Source: Clostridia bacterium (GTDB taxonomy: Bacteria > Bacillota > Clostridia > Oscillospirales > CAG-272). Taken from it: a stretch of DNA of 36,541 nucleotides. Each line of letters starts with the position of its first letter. Position 1 is the first letter of the stretch. Location of the stretch: assembly GCA_017481265.1 (NCBI GenBank), contig JAFUPK010000060.1, forward strand, positions 1 to 36,541, written 5' to 3'. This document shows, one piece after another, positions 23,573 to 33,122 of the stretch. Both the position numbers and the translations under genes were made by a program. The notes under the pieces were generated by a model. The model did not search any database. It had not been told where the DNA came from and was given only the letters and a program-made list of their open reading frames with translations.

Positions 23573-24418
23573 TTACTTCACGTAGTCAATGAATCGCGTG
23601 AGCATTGTAGCGAAATCTGCGCGGGTGAGGATAGTATCGGGGCGGAGCGTGTTGTCGGGATAAGCTTCTACAATGCCTGCGTCAAGAGCCCAGCTCCAAG
23701 CAGCTGAAGTTTCGAGCACACTTGAAATATAAGACTTATAAATCTTTGAATCAAAGCTTACGAGTTGATTTGCATCGCTAAATGAGTTTGCCGACTCACC
23801 TTCGGATACGTCTCTTCCAAGATAAGTTGTAACGTAATAATACATGGAAAGCACAGCATCGGCGCGAGTAACATCAGTATCAAAATCCATTTCGGGAGTT
23901 ATCTTGGTAATCTTGGCATCTTTAAAGTATTGGAGTGTATCCTTGATTATATCATCCGTAGTTCTATCGCCTACTCTGAATGTTTCGCCAAGCTTTGCAG
24001 GCATATCGTTGCCGTCAGTTGCCATGATCTCTGCGTGAAAAGGCACAATTCTTGCCTCAAATGCCGACCACACCATGGCATCGTAGTAATAGCTGTCTTT
24101 TTCTCCGATGTTCCAAACGACTTCAAAATCCCTTGAAGCCTCGGGTTCACCTGCTATTCTGTAAAGTGTAGTAAAAAGCTCGTGGGAACGTACGGGAGTA
24201 TCATTTAATGTATATTCACCATACGTAAAGCCATTTGTAAGCTTTTCTATTGTAAGCTCGGGAGATGCGGTATCAAGGGTCTCGGTTGTAGCGGCATCTG
24301 TTGTCACGCCTGTACTATCATCTGTAGTCTGCGTCTCTGCAGGTGCACAGGAGATCACAGTGGAAAGTAAGAAGAGTAAGCATAATACGAATGATAGCAG
24401 CTTTTTGAAACGTGTCAT
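23573..24418 (-). CDS. SLH-domain lipoprotein
   Basis: A 281-residue exported lipoprotein: hydrophobic signal 6-20, lipobox near SC with Cys24, then a Thr-rich linker (about 28-52, TTDDSTGVTTDAATTETLD). Three degenerate S-layer-homology repeats follow: about 75-130 (SHELFTTLYRIAG...YYDAMVWSAFEARIV), 160-215 (TRADAVLSMYYYVTTYLG) and 235-281 (WALDAGIVEAYPDNTLRPD...TRADFATMLTRF). SLH domains bind pyruvylated wall polymers, so this is probably attached both to the membrane and to the wall. No enzymatic domain is visible. GGAGGG lies 9 bases upstream, and the promoter is at 24469-24497. Confidence 0.87.
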   Translation of the reverse strand: MTRFKKLLSFVLCLLFLLSTVISCAPAETQTTDDSTGVTTDAATTETLDTASPELTIEKLTNGFTYGEYTLNDTPVRSHELFTTLYRIAGEPEASRDFEVVWNIGEKDSYYYDAMVWSAFEARIVPFHAEIMATDGNDMPAKLGETFRVGDRTTDDIIKDTLQYFKDAKITKITPEMDFDTDVTRADAVLSMYYYVTTYLGRDVSEGESANSFSDANQLVSFDSKIYKSYISSVLETSAAWSWALDAGIVEAYPDNTLRPDTILTRADFATMLTRFIDYVK

Positions 24419-24468
24419 TTTCGTATCCCTCCGTCAATAATATTTACAAAGCTTTCCTTTGCAAATCT

Positions 24469-24497
24469 ATTATATCACGATTTGGGACATATATCAA
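24469..24497 (-). promoter_or_regulatory. Sigma-A promoter of the SLH lipoprotein gene
   Basis: On the minus strand TTGATA (24497-24492), 17 bp, TATAAT (24474-24469), about 50 bases before the start codon. The leader holds a small CAAAG/CTTTG stem. Confidence 0.75.
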
Positions 24498-24554
24498 CAC
24501 AAAGTCATTGTCCACTGCATTTTTCAACATATTACACAAAAAACTTCATAAAAG

Positions 24555-24678
24555 CGGAGAAAACCACCGAAAGTCGGTGGTTTTCAGCTTTTTTGAAGAA
24601 AAGCGCAATAATTCTTTTCTTTTTATTATCCTTTTTGGTGCGGTGCTTTTGTTCGGCGCTTAATGCAACAGCACCTAA
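24555..24678 (-). mobile_element. MITE-like element, copy 2 (inverted, shorter)
   Basis: Read on the minus strand, this starts with AGGTGCTGTTGCATTAAGCG and follows the left 120 bp of copy 1 (9485-9604) closely, including CATTAAGCGCCGAACAAAAG and the GAAAACCACC/GGTGGTTTTC hairpin (24559-24585 here, 12-bp stem, AAG loop). The far end is diverged; a weak inverted-repeat-like AATGCAGTGGACA lies at about 24510-24522. It begins 2 bp after the GH13 stop codon, as copy 1 begins 7 bp after the alpha-galactosidase stop. Confidence 0.7.
24559..24585 (-). terminator. Element-borne hairpin, probable terminator of the glycogen cluster
   Basis: GAAAACCACCGA/TCGGTGGTTTTC with a 3-base loop, followed on the minus strand by TCCGCTTTTATG. 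It is the only strong hairpin between the GH13 stop and the SLH promoter. Confidence 0.55.
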
Positions 24679-24680
24679 GT

Positions 24681-26582
24681 TTATACTTTAAGATATGCCC
24701 ATCCGCGCGGAGGCAAGGTTATGCTTCCTGTTATCTCTTTTCCGTTTTGATTCCATGCACTTCTGTCAAGAGCATATTCAAGGGGTTGTGCGGTATTGTT
24801 GATAACTGCAAGTATGCTGTATCCTTTTCTGTCTGCAGGACTGCGAAGGAACGCAAACACCTCGCTTGTGAGCGTTACGATCTCGAAATAAGCATCGCGA
24901 AGGAGCTTTTCTCTTCTGCGGAACTGTCCGAGCTCAGTATATGTATCGGAAAGCTTCTTATTGATATTATTCCATGGGAATGTTTTTCGGCAGAAGGGGT
25001 CTCTGTATCCCTCCACGCCTGCCTCGTCCCCATAGAATACACAAGGAACGCCCGGAAGCGCACATATCATAGCGTATGCCTCGAGAAGCTTAGCCTCAGC
25101 ACATTCTCTGGCACACTCGCACATATGTCTGACAGAAAGCTCAGCATTAGACAGATCGCTGTAGCAGCTATCACCGAAAACCGTAAGAGCACGCTCAGTG
25201 TCATGAGTTCCGAGGAAGTTCATAAGTGTATCCGAGGTATGCTTGGGATAACGTCTGTAAAGTCCTTCTGTGGCGTGGCGGAGGCTTTCAGTCTCTCCTG
25301 TATTTATGTAGGAGATAACGGCACTTCTGAGAGGGTAATTCATAACTGACGAAAGCTGTCCGGATGACAGATATCGCCGGCGATTTCCATAGCTGACCTT
25401 GTCGGAAGCATCCTCCCATACCTCACCGATGACCTGTGCATCGGGAGAGAAGCTGCGGACAGTCTCACGGAAACGGTCAAGGAAGCGGTCGGAAAGCTCA
25501 TCAGCAACATCAAGTCGCCAATGGCTGACTCCTGCATTCATCCACTTGGGAACGACCTTACCGCAGATATAGTTAAGGTAATCGTCAGCGGCACTGTTGA
25601 CTCGCGGCAAGATCTTGACGCCCCACCAACAGTCATACTCGTCGGGATAATCCTTAAAGCAAAACCAAGGATAGTATGGCGACTCTTTTGACTGATATGC
25701 GCCTATGGAATCATACTTACCTTCTTTATTGAAGTATATACTGTCACTTCCCGTGTGATTGAATACGCCGTCAAGCATAATTCCGATTTCATATTTTTTG
25801 GCTTCACTGCAAAGCTCGCGAAGAGCATCGTCTCCACCGAACATAACGTCTACGCTGAGGTAATCCGCTGTATCATATTTATGGTTTGATGCGGCATCAA
25901 AAACGGGAGACAGATAGATAGTAGATGCACCGAGAGAAGCTATATACGGAAGCTTTTCGATGATGCCGTAAAGGTCACCGCCGAAAAAGACGTTATTCTT
26001 TACATCTGCACCCGGATATGCACCGAACTGCGGGATACCGTTATCCCAATCACAGTCAAGTATCTCGCCTTCTTTAACGGGACATCTTCCGCTTGTACGG
26101 AAGCGGTCCACAAAAATGTGATATATGATACCTTCCTTCAGCTTTTCGGAGGACGATGCGCTTTCATCATAAATGAGAAGCTGTCTCTCACCGTGCTCCC
26201 ATGCATCCGCCATTTCGGTCGGCTCTTCGCCGCCAAGATGGAGAGTCCCCGCATCAAGCTTTACTGTATACTCATAGTAAAAGAGACCGTAAGCGGAGGA
26301 AACGAGCTGTTCGGCAAGCCATTTGGTGTTAACGGTCAGCGAAAACAGATCATATTCACAAGATGAATCTTCTTTAATAAGCGGAAGCTCAAGACGTCTT
26401 ATATCACCCTCGTAGCCATCGGAGTGTATGCGCATAACAGCGCTTTCAGCAAGGGCTGATCTCGGTACGCGAAGCTCTGCGCGCAAGTCACAACCGCTGC
26501 GCAGAGCTCCGAGAAGAGACACATCCGTATTTTCGGGGAGGATGAATTGGTGTTCTCTTATTTTACCTGATTGATATGCCAT
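24681..26582 (-). CDS. Glycoside hydrolase family 13 protein (neopullulanase/maltodextrinase-like)
   Basis: A 633-residue GH13 enzyme acting on alpha-1,4 (possibly alpha-1,6) glucans. An N-terminal beta domain (about 1-120) precedes the barrel. Conserved regions are GVFNHTG (272-278), the nucleophile Asp358 in WRLDVADE, acid/base Glu387 in VIGEVWED, and Asp461 in FLGTHDTE. There is no signal peptide, so it works in the cytoplasm. Its start overlaps the end of glgP by 25 bases, which ties it to glycogen or maltodextrin breakdown, perhaps taking the debranching place of GlgX. Exact specificity cannot be read from the sequence. Confidence 0.9.
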   Translation of the reverse strand: MAYQSGKIREHQFILPENTDVSLLGALRSGCDLRAELRVPRSALAESAVMRIHSDGYEGDIRRLELPLIKEDSSCEYDLFSLTVNTKWLAEQLVSSAYGLFYYEYTVKLDAGTLHLGGEEPTEMADAWEHGERQLLIYDESASSSEKLKEGIIYHIFVDRFRTSGRCPVKEGEILDCDWDNGIPQFGAYPGADVKNNVFFGGDLYGIIEKLPYIASLGASTIYLSPVFDAASNHKYDTADYLSVDVMFGGDDALRELCSEAKKYEIGIMLDGVFNHTGSDSIYFNKEGKYDSIGAYQSKESPYYPWFCFKDYPDEYDCWWGVKILPRVNSAADDYLNYICGKVVPKWMNAGVSHWRLDVADELSDRFLDRFRETVRSFSPDAQVIGEVWEDASDKVSYGNRRRYLSSGQLSSVMNYPLRSAVISYINTGETESLRHATEGLYRRYPKHTSDTLMNFLGTHDTERALTVFGDSCYSDLSNAELSVRHMCECARECAEAKLLEAYAMICALPGVPCVFYGDEAGVEGYRDPFCRKTFPWNNINKKLSDTYTELGQFRRREKLLRDAYFEIVTLTSEVFAFLRSPADRKGYSILAVINNTAQPLEYALDRSAWNQNGKEITGSITLPPRGWAYLKV

Positions 26583-28987
26583 ATATTATCCGCATAGTCC
26601 TTGATACTTCTGTCTGCGGCGAAGAATCCGGCACCTGCAATATTTACAAGAGACTTCTTTGACCAAGTTTCCGCATCTGCATAATCCTTCATCATGCGGT
26701 CGAAGGTCTTTGTATAGGAATCGAAGTCTGCAAGACACATATAGGGGTCGGAAACGCCGTGAGAGTAAAGGAGGTAGCTTACAATAGACTTGAAATCGTT
26801 ACCGGCAAGAGTCTTGGAAGAAAGAATATCTATAGCGGAGCGGAGTCTGTCACTCTGCATATAGTACTTAACAGACTCATAGCCTCTCTTCCAGAGGTCA
26901 TCCACCTGGCTGTCTGTAAGACCGAAGATATAGATATTATCGTCGCCTACAGCCTCGCGGATCTCTACGTTTGCACCGTCGAGAGTACCGAGGGTCAGAG
27001 CACCGTTGATCATAAACTTCATGCAGCCCGTACCGCTTGCTTCCTTACCTGCAAGTGAGATCTGCTCACTGATATCTGTAGCGGGCATGAGAAGCTCGGA
27101 TTCGGTTACGTTGTATTCTTCAACAAAAGCGACCTTGATAATATCACGTGCAACAGGATCCTTTGCGATCTCCTCGCCAAGGCTCCAGATAAGGCGGATG
27201 ATATTCTTCGCCATGTGGTAACCGCTTGCAGCCTTACCGCCGAATATAAATGTAGTGGGAGTGATCTCTGCGTTGGGATTATTCTTGATCTCAGCATAGA
27301 GTGAGAGCACCTTGAGCACATTCAAAAGCTGTCTCTTATACTCATGGATACGCTTTACCTGAGTATCAAATACGGAATTAACGTCCAGTGCTACACCGGT
27401 CTTATTGAACCAATGCTTGGAGAATGCCAGCTTATTCTCTGCCTTGATCTCACGAAGACGTTCGAGAACAGCCTTATCATCCTTGTACTTGATGAATTCG
27501 GAAAGTCTCTGAGGATCCTTTCTGTATGAGTCACCTATGGTCTCGTTAAGGAGGCTTGAAAGTCCCTTATTGGAATAGCAAAGCCAACGTCTGTGAGCGA
27601 TACCGTTAGTTACGTTGGTAAACTTTGCGGGATATGCCTTATAGAAATCGTGGAAGATAGTCTTCTTGAGGATATCGGAATGGAGCGCAGATACGCCGTT
27701 GACAGTATGGGAGGCAATAACGCTGAGGTTAGCCATACGGATCTGGTTGTATGCAATAACTGACATACGGGAGATACGGTCCCAGTCACCGGGATACATC
27801 TTCCAGAGATCCGCGCAGAGTCTGCGGTTGATCTCCTCAACTATCATATAGATGCGGGGCAGCTTCAATCTGAAGAGATCAACGTTCCATGTTTCGAGAG
27901 CCTCGGGAAGTACAGTATGGTTAGTATAAGAAACTATCTTGGTAACAGTGCGCCATGCGTCGTTCCAAGTATAGGAATATACGTCTATAAGGATTCTCAT
28001 AAGCTCAGGAATAACGAGAGCGGGATGAGTATCATTAACGTGAATTGCGATCTTATCAGCAAGATTTCCGAGAGTTCCGTATACCGCCAGATGGTCATTA
28101 AGGATGCTCTGGAGAGAAGCTGAAACAAGGAAATACTGCTGAGAAAGACGGAGAAGCTTACCCTCATCATGGGCATCCGAAGGGTAAAGCACCTTAGAGA
28201 TGATCTCAGCATTGGATGTCTCCTGCATTGCTCTTACATACTGTCCCTGAGAAACAAGGTTCATATTGAAGGTAGTAGTATCTACAGCCTTCCAGAGTCT
28301 GAGATTATTGACAGCCTTGCTGTCGGAGCCGGAGATGAGAAGGTCATAAGGAAGTGCACGTACCTCGTTATAGTTCTCATAAATTATGTCGCACTTATCG
28401 CCGTTCCATCTTTCGTGAACCGTACCGCCGAAGCGAACGGTGCAAGCCTTGTCTGTTCTGGGATTCAGCCAAACCTCACCGCGATCCATCCACATATCGG
28501 GAAGCTCGATCTGGTTACCTTCAACAAGCTTCTGCTTAAAGAATCCGTATTCATAGCAAATAGAAAATCCTGTTGCAGCATAGCCAAGGGTAGTAAGAGA
28601 GTCCATGAAGCACGCCGCAAGTCTGCCGAGTCCTCCGTTACCGAGTCCGAGATCGGGATCCATGTTGTAAGATGCATCAAGGTCGTGTCCCATATCACGA
28701 AGAACTTCTCTGTATTCATCCTCAAGACCGAGGTTCATAATAGCATTCTTCATGGTACGTCCGACAAGGAACTCCATGCAAAGATAATATATTTTCTTTT
28801 CGCGTGCCTTCTTTACGGTCTTTGTGAACTCGCCTCTCTTTGAAGAAAGAGAATCCTTTACGCTGAGTGCAACGGCCTTGTACATCTGCTCGGGGGTAGC
28901 CTCATCGGAATGAACTCCGAAATATCTGATCAGCTTATCTTCAAGTGTCTGTCTGATCTGTGTTTTGATTTCTGCGTTAGTGCTCAT
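26558..28987 (-). CDS. glgP: Glycogen/starch phosphorylase
   Basis: An 809-residue GT35 phosphorylase releasing glucose 1-phosphate from glycogen with PLP. The ATG at 28987 is chosen because GGAG lies 7 bases before it; an in-frame ATG four codons earlier has no ribosome site. Motifs include LGLGNGGLGRLAACFMDS near 115-133, the active-site TNGIAHRRW, RIHEYKRQLLN and the PLP lysine in EASGTGCMKFMINGAL (Lys657 from this start). Most phosphorylases have GTGNMKF; the asparagine is cysteine here. It follows glgA after 146 bp that hold a long inverted repeat. Confidence 0.95.
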   Translation of the reverse strand: MSTNAEIKTQIRQTLEDKLIRYFGVHSDEATPEQMYKAVALSVKDSLSSKRGEFTKTVKKAREKKIYYLCMEFLVGRTMKNAIMNLGLEDEYREVLRDMGHDLDASYNMDPDLGLGNGGLGRLAACFMDSLTTLGYAATGFSICYEYGFFKQKLVEGNQIELPDMWMDRGEVWLNPRTDKACTVRFGGTVHERWNGDKCDIIYENYNEVRALPYDLLISGSDSKAVNNLRLWKAVDTTTFNMNLVSQGQYVRAMQETSNAEIISKVLYPSDAHDEGKLLRLSQQYFLVSASLQSILNDHLAVYGTLGNLADKIAIHVNDTHPALVIPELMRILIDVYSYTWNDAWRTVTKIVSYTNHTVLPEALETWNVDLFRLKLPRIYMIVEEINRRLCADLWKMYPGDWDRISRMSVIAYNQIRMANLSVIASHTVNGVSALHSDILKKTIFHDFYKAYPAKFTNVTNGIAHRRWLCYSNKGLSSLLNETIGDSYRKDPQRLSEFIKYKDDKAVLERLREIKAENKLAFSKHWFNKTGVALDVNSVFDTQVKRIHEYKRQLLNVLKVLSLYAEIKNNPNAEITPTTFIFGGKAASGYHMAKNIIRLIWSLGEEIAKDPVARDIIKVAFVEEYNVTESELLMPATDISEQISLAGKEASGTGCMKFMINGALTLGTLDGANVEIREAVGDDNIYIFGLTDSQVDDLWKRGYESVKYYMQSDRLRSAIDILSSKTLAGNDFKSIVSYLLYSHGVSDPYMCLADFDSYTKTFDRMMKDYADAETWSKKSLVNIAGAGFFAADRSIKDYADNIWHINQVK

Positions 28988-29044
28988 TTGTTTCTCCATA
29001 CCGCGCTCGGCGGCAAACCTATAAATAAATTTTAAAATGATGTG

Positions 29045-29113
29045 TGCCGACTTTTTATCCGTTGCAACGCTTTGCTGTTATACAGAGCATTAACGCCGAA
29101 TAAAAAGTCGGCA
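29045..29113 (-). promoter_or_regulatory. Inverted repeat with alternative folds between glgA and glgP
   Basis: TGCCGACTTTTTAT (29045-29058) and ATAAAAAGTCGGCA (29100-29113) are perfect 14-bp inverted repeats 41 bp apart. A shorter hairpin, GCCGA (29095-29099) with TCGGC (29108-29112), uses part of the same arm, so the two folds exclude each other. No T run follows on the minus strand, so it is not an ordinary terminator. It could set different levels of glgA and glgP mRNA. Confidence 0.5.
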
Positions 29114-29133
29114 GATTATTCAATTTTTAATTC

Positions 29134-30567
29134 TCAAAGCATTGATTCATACAGCTTCACGTACTTTTCCGCCGATGCGGTCCATGAGAAGTCTACCTTC
29201 ATGACCTTTCTGCGGAGAGCTGCCCACTTCTGCTTCTTTGTATAGATCTCAAAAGCATACTTGATAACAGCCATCATATCGTGCGCGTTATAGTTGGTGA
29301 ATGAGAATCCGTTGCCTTCGCCTGTAAACTCATTGAAGGGCTTGATTGTATCGTAAAGACCTCCGGTCTCTCTTACGATTGGAACAGTGCCGTAGCGGGA
29401 TGCGATCATCTGGGAAAGACCGCAAGGCTCGCTCTTCGACGGCATGAGGAACATATCTCCTCCTGCATAGAACTTCTTGGACAGCGCCTTATTGTACTCA
29501 AGCCGAACAGCAACACGCCCCGGATAATCGGCGGCAGCTCTGAGGAAGAACTCCTCATACTCCTTCTCGCCCGTACCGAGGATAGCGAAGGTTGCGTCGG
29601 TCTCATTGAGGATATCGTACATTACGCGCTTTACAAGGTCAAATCCCTTATGTCCCGCGAGACGTGAAACCATAACTACCAGCGGTGCCTTAGGATCACC
29701 CTCAAGTCCGCAGATAGCACGTAGCTCAGCCTTATCCTCCGCTTTTCCTGCTATCTTGGTTGCAGAGAAGTTTGCGGCGATGTCGGGATCTGTCTCGGGA
29801 TCATAATAATCCACGTCGATTCCGTTTGTGATTCCGGTAAGCTTATCTCTTGATGCCCTGAGGATATGATGGAGACCGTGGGAGTAATACTCCGTGAGAA
29901 TCTCGTTTGCATATCTCTCGCTTACGGTACTGACCATATCTGCACAAGTGATAGCGCCTTTAAGAAGATTGATACATCCGTCATATTCTACCACAGAACG
30001 GTCACTTTCGTCAAGGTCAAAAACGTCACCAAGTATATTTAGATCGTATTTTCCCTGATATTCTATGTTATGGATAGTGAAAAGCACCTTAACATAGCGG
30101 TAAGTTTCGATATGAGAGAGCTTCTGCTTAAGGTAAATGACCGCAAGAGCACTCTGCCAATCATTGGCGTGCATGATATCGGGAACAAATCCGGTGCGCG
30201 TCATGAGGTACATTACAGCTTTTCCGAAGAAGGCAAATCTTTCGCCGTCATCGAAGTTTCCGTAAAGAGTAGGACGTGAGAAATAATATTCATTGTCCAC
30301 AAAATACACTGTAACGCCATCGCGCTCGGTCTTCCAGATACCGCAGTAGAGATTTCTCCATGCGAGTCTGACCTCTCCCTCTGAGACGAGTTCAAAGCTG
30401 TCGTCCATGTTTTCCTTTATCTTGGGGAACATGGGAATTATAACTCTTACATCCGTGTCATCCTTGGCTGCACGCTTTACTGCCGCAGGAAGTGAGCCGA
30501 GAACATCGGCAAGCCCTCCTGTTGAGATAAAGGGCAAGGCCTCAGAGCCAACATATAAAATTCTCAT
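29134..30567 (-). CDS. glgA: Glycogen synthase (ADP-glucose type)
   Basis: A 477-residue GT5 enzyme extending alpha-1,4-glucan from ADP-glucose. The N-terminal sugar-nucleotide loop reads FISTGGLADVLGSLP: the KTGGL lysine of well-studied bacterial synthases is serine here. The glucan-side motif HANDWQSAL and the C-terminal SKSEPCGLSQMIASRYGTVP and ETGGL are intact. Length is normal (about 480). AAAGGA lies about 12 bases before the ATG. It sits 44 bp after glgD in the glycogen cluster. Confidence 0.94.
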   Translation of the reverse strand: MRILYVGSEALPFISTGGLADVLGSLPAAVKRAAKDDTDVRVIIPMFPKIKENMDDSFELVSEGEVRLAWRNLYCGIWKTERDGVTVYFVDNEYYFSRPTLYGNFDDGERFAFFGKAVMYLMTRTGFVPDIMHANDWQSALAVIYLKQKLSHIETYRYVKVLFTIHNIEYQGKYDLNILGDVFDLDESDRSVVEYDGCINLLKGAITCADMVSTVSERYANEILTEYYSHGLHHILRASRDKLTGITNGIDVDYYDPETDPDIAANFSATKIAGKAEDKAELRAICGLEGDPKAPLVVMVSRLAGHKGFDLVKRVMYDILNETDATFAILGTGEKEYEEFFLRAAADYPGRVAVRLEYNKALSKKFYAGGDMFLMPSKSEPCGLSQMIASRYGTVPIVRETGGLYDTIKPFNEFTGEGNGFSFTNYNAHDMMAVIKYAFEIYTKKQKWAALRRKVMKVDFSWTASAEKYVKLYESML

Positions 30568-30611
30568 ATATTTATTATCCTTTCTTTGTTACACTGAAAG
30601 ATCACGGTTAA

Positions 30612-31745
30612 TCAAAGGATCTGATTCTTGGAAATATAGTAAGGAAGCTCTTCAGTACCGGAAAGGAGACGTCCGTCCTTGATAAAGGCATTCTTGTCGC
30701 TTACAACGCAGTTGATGTAAGCGCCCTCTCCGATGTATGTATCCTGCATAATGATAGAGTTACGGACGGTAGCATTGCGGCTTACCTTAACGCCTCTGAA
30801 GAGGATTGAGTTTTCAACTGTACCCTCGATGCGGCATCCGTCAGCGATAAGAGAATTTCTTGCCTCTGAGTCTGTGCTGAAGTAAGCGGGTACTGAGTTA
30901 CGCACCTTGGTATAGATGGGGCGATTCTTCACGCCGAAGAGAGAGTTTCTGACGTTATTGTCGCAGATAAGCTCCATACTGTGCTTAAAGTAATCTGCGA
31001 AGGAGCGAATGCAAGCGAAATATCCATCGTACTTATACACTGCGTACTTATGAGTACCGAGGTTACGAAGGATGATATCCTTTGTAAGACTTGTATAACC
31101 GTGAGCAATTGCGTCCATAACGATCTGCTGGAGGTACTTGGTATTGATAACGGTAATATTAAGACCGACATCGGCGCGTCCCTTAAACTTTTTGGGGAAT
31201 GCAAGGACATCTGTGATGAATCCGTTATCGTCCGAGTAATATATGGTGCTGGACTCAGCATCCTTCTCGTCGAGGTCGACGCTCTTGACTGCCATAGTCA
31301 TTTCAGCGCCGCTCTCCTTATGGAACTTGATGATCTCATTGAAGTCTACATTGCAAATAACATCACAGTCGGACATTACAACATAATCCGCTGTAAGTCT
31401 GCCGAGGATATAGCTTACGCTCTTGAGAGCTTCAAGTCTTGTTGTATAGAGAGCATTTGCAGCATTTGCGTATGCTGTGATATAAGGCGGGAGTATCTTG
31501 ATACCTCCGTTACGGCGGGCAAGATCCCAGTCCTTACCGCTTCCGATATGGTCCATAAGCGACTGATAGTTATAATGAGCGATAACACTGATATCGAAAA
31601 TATTGGAGTTTACCATATTGGAAAGGGCGAAGTCAATGAATCTGTATCTGCATCCAAAGGGAACAGAAGCGACTGTACGCTTTCTTGTAAGCTCGGGCAG
31701 ATTAGAATCGTGTATATTTGAAAAAATAATTCCTGTGGCTGACAT
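30612..31745 (-). CDS. glgD: Glucose-1-phosphate adenylyltransferase-like subunit GlgD
   Basis: A 377-residue GlgC paralog, typical of Firmicutes, that pairs with GlgC and modulates it. It keeps the nucleotidyltransferase fold (SVPFGCRYRFIDFALSNMVNS, GTADW-like region, SDCDVICN) and a C-terminal left-handed beta-helix (NSLIADGCRIEGTVENSILF), but the N-terminal GGxGxRL nucleotide loop is replaced by SNIHDSNLPEL, so it is probably not catalytic by itself. A good site (CGGAGAATCAA) precedes the ATG. It lies between glgC and glgA. Confidence 0.94.
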   Translation of the reverse strand: MSATGIIFSNIHDSNLPELTRKRTVASVPFGCRYRFIDFALSNMVNSNIFDISVIAHYNYQSLMDHIGSGKDWDLARRNGGIKILPPYITAYANAANALYTTRLEALKSVSYILGRLTADYVVMSDCDVICNVDFNEIIKFHKESGAEMTMAVKSVDLDEKDAESSTIYYSDDNGFITDVLAFPKKFKGRADVGLNITVINTKYLQQIVMDAIAHGYTSLTKDIILRNLGTHKYAVYKYDGYFACIRSFADYFKHSMELICDNNVRNSLFGVKNRPIYTKVRNSVPAYFSTDSEARNSLIADGCRIEGTVENSILFRGVKVSRNATVRNSIIMQDTYIGEGAYINCVVSDKNAFIKDGRLLSGTEELPYYISKNQIL

Positions 31746-31837
31746 TTGATTCTCCGTTCTTCCGCTGTGTGGCGGTTTATTAAAAATATAGTTCGTTGAT
31801 ATATCGTTATTCGGGAATAATCTGCACCTGATAGGCT

Positions 31838-33040
31838 TTACTTATGCTCCTCAAGCCAATCGCGGTTTACCATAGCACCGCCGGGGATATTGGAGTTATC
31901 GGGAAGCTCGATGGAGCACCCGACTACCGTGATATCCTCACCCATGGTCTTTGTTCTTCCGACCACGCAATTCTCGCCGATCTTGGTGTTCTCGTCGATG
32001 ATACTGTAGTTTACTGTAGCACCGGGACCGATATGTACACCACTCATGATAATGGAATCCTTGATATACGCGCCCTTTTCAACGGTGACACCGCTGAAGA
32101 GGATGGAATTCTCAACGATACCTTCAATGTCACAGCCTTCTGTTATAAGTGAATTTGAGATCTTTGCCTTTTCTCCAACGTGATGAGGCGGCATGGAGGT
32201 ATTACGGGAGTATATTCTCCAGCTCTTATCCTTAAGGTCAAATACAGGCTTTTCTCCGAGAAGATCCATATTTGCTTCCCACAGTGATGAGATCGTTCCA
32301 ACGTCCTTCCAATATCCGTCAAAGGGATATGCAAACATCTTGCATCCGTCGCCGAGCATCTTGGGGATAATGTTCTTTCCAAAGTCATTAGATGAGTTAG
32401 GATCTGCCTCGTCCTCAGTAAGATACTTTTCAAGGAGAGCTCTGTTGAAGATATATATACCCATGGACGCATTGGTTGACTTGGGATGCGCGGGCTTCTC
32501 CTCGAACTCATATATCTTCATGTCCTCGGTAGTATTAAGGATACCGAAGCGGCTTGCTTCTTCTATGGTGACGGTCAGTGCAGCAATGGTACAGTCAGCA
32601 CCTTTTCTTATATGCTCCTGAAGCATTGCGTTATAGTCCATCTTATAGATATGGTCACCGGAAAGGATAAGTACGTAATCGGGGTCATATCTGTTTATGA
32701 AATCAAGGTTCTGGTAGATCGCATTTGCAGTTCCCTTGTACCAGTCAGCGCCGTTTTTGCCCTGATAGGGGGGGAGGACCATTACACCGCTCTGCATTCT
32801 GTCAAGGTCCCACGGCTGTCCGTTTCCGATATACTCATTAAGCACGAGAGGCTGATACTGTGTCAGCACGCCAACCGTATAGATATGAGAATTTACACAG
32901 TTTGAAAGCGGAAAGTCGATAATACGATATTTGCCTCCGAAGGGGACTGCGGGCTTGGCTGTCTTCTCCGTAAGCGTGTAGAGTCTGCTTCCCTGTCCGC
33001 CGGCAAGGAGCATGGCAACGCACTGTTGTTTCTTGTACAT
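31838..33040 (-). CDS. glgC: Glucose-1-phosphate adenylyltransferase
   Basis: A 400-residue enzyme making ADP-glucose from ATP and glucose 1-phosphate, the committed step of glycogen synthesis. It has the nucleotide loop [10 protein letters not shown] (12-21), [28 protein letters not shown], the metal-site [16 protein letters not shown] and a C-terminal beta-helix ([19 protein letters not shown]). Length is standard. The ribosome site is modest (GAGCGG). It is followed by glgD after 92 bp and preceded by glgB after 82 bp. Confidence 0.95.
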   Translation of the reverse strand: MYKKQQCVAMLLAGGQGSRLYTLTEKTAKPAVPFGGKYRIIDFPLSNCVNSHIYTVGVLTQYQPLVLNEYIGNGQPWDLDRMQSGVMVLPPYQGKNGADWYKGTANAIYQNLDFINRYDPDYVLILSGDHIYKMDYNAMLQEHIRKGADCTIAALTVTIEEASRFGILNTTEDMKIYEFEEKPAHPKSTNASMGIYIFNRALLEKYLTEDEADPNSSNDFGKNIIPKMLGDGCKMFAYPFDGYWKDVGTISSLWEANMDLLGEKPVFDLKDKSWRIYSRNTSMPPHHVGEKAKISNSLITEGCDIEGIVENSILFSGVTVEKGAYIKDSIIMSGVHIGPGATVNYSIIDENTKIGENCVVGRTKTMGEDITVVGCSIELPDNSNIPGGAMVNRDWLEEHK

Positions 33041-33122
33041 GATATTTACCGCTCTTTCTTAAATTATTTTGTGCTGGGGAATATATTTGCAGGGGTAATA
33101 TAGACTGTTTATCGATTGGGTA

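Noticed and set aside
26759..28843. Several long plus-strand open frames opposite glgP
   Set aside because: They are antisense shadows of a highly biased, long gene, with no start signals or domain features.
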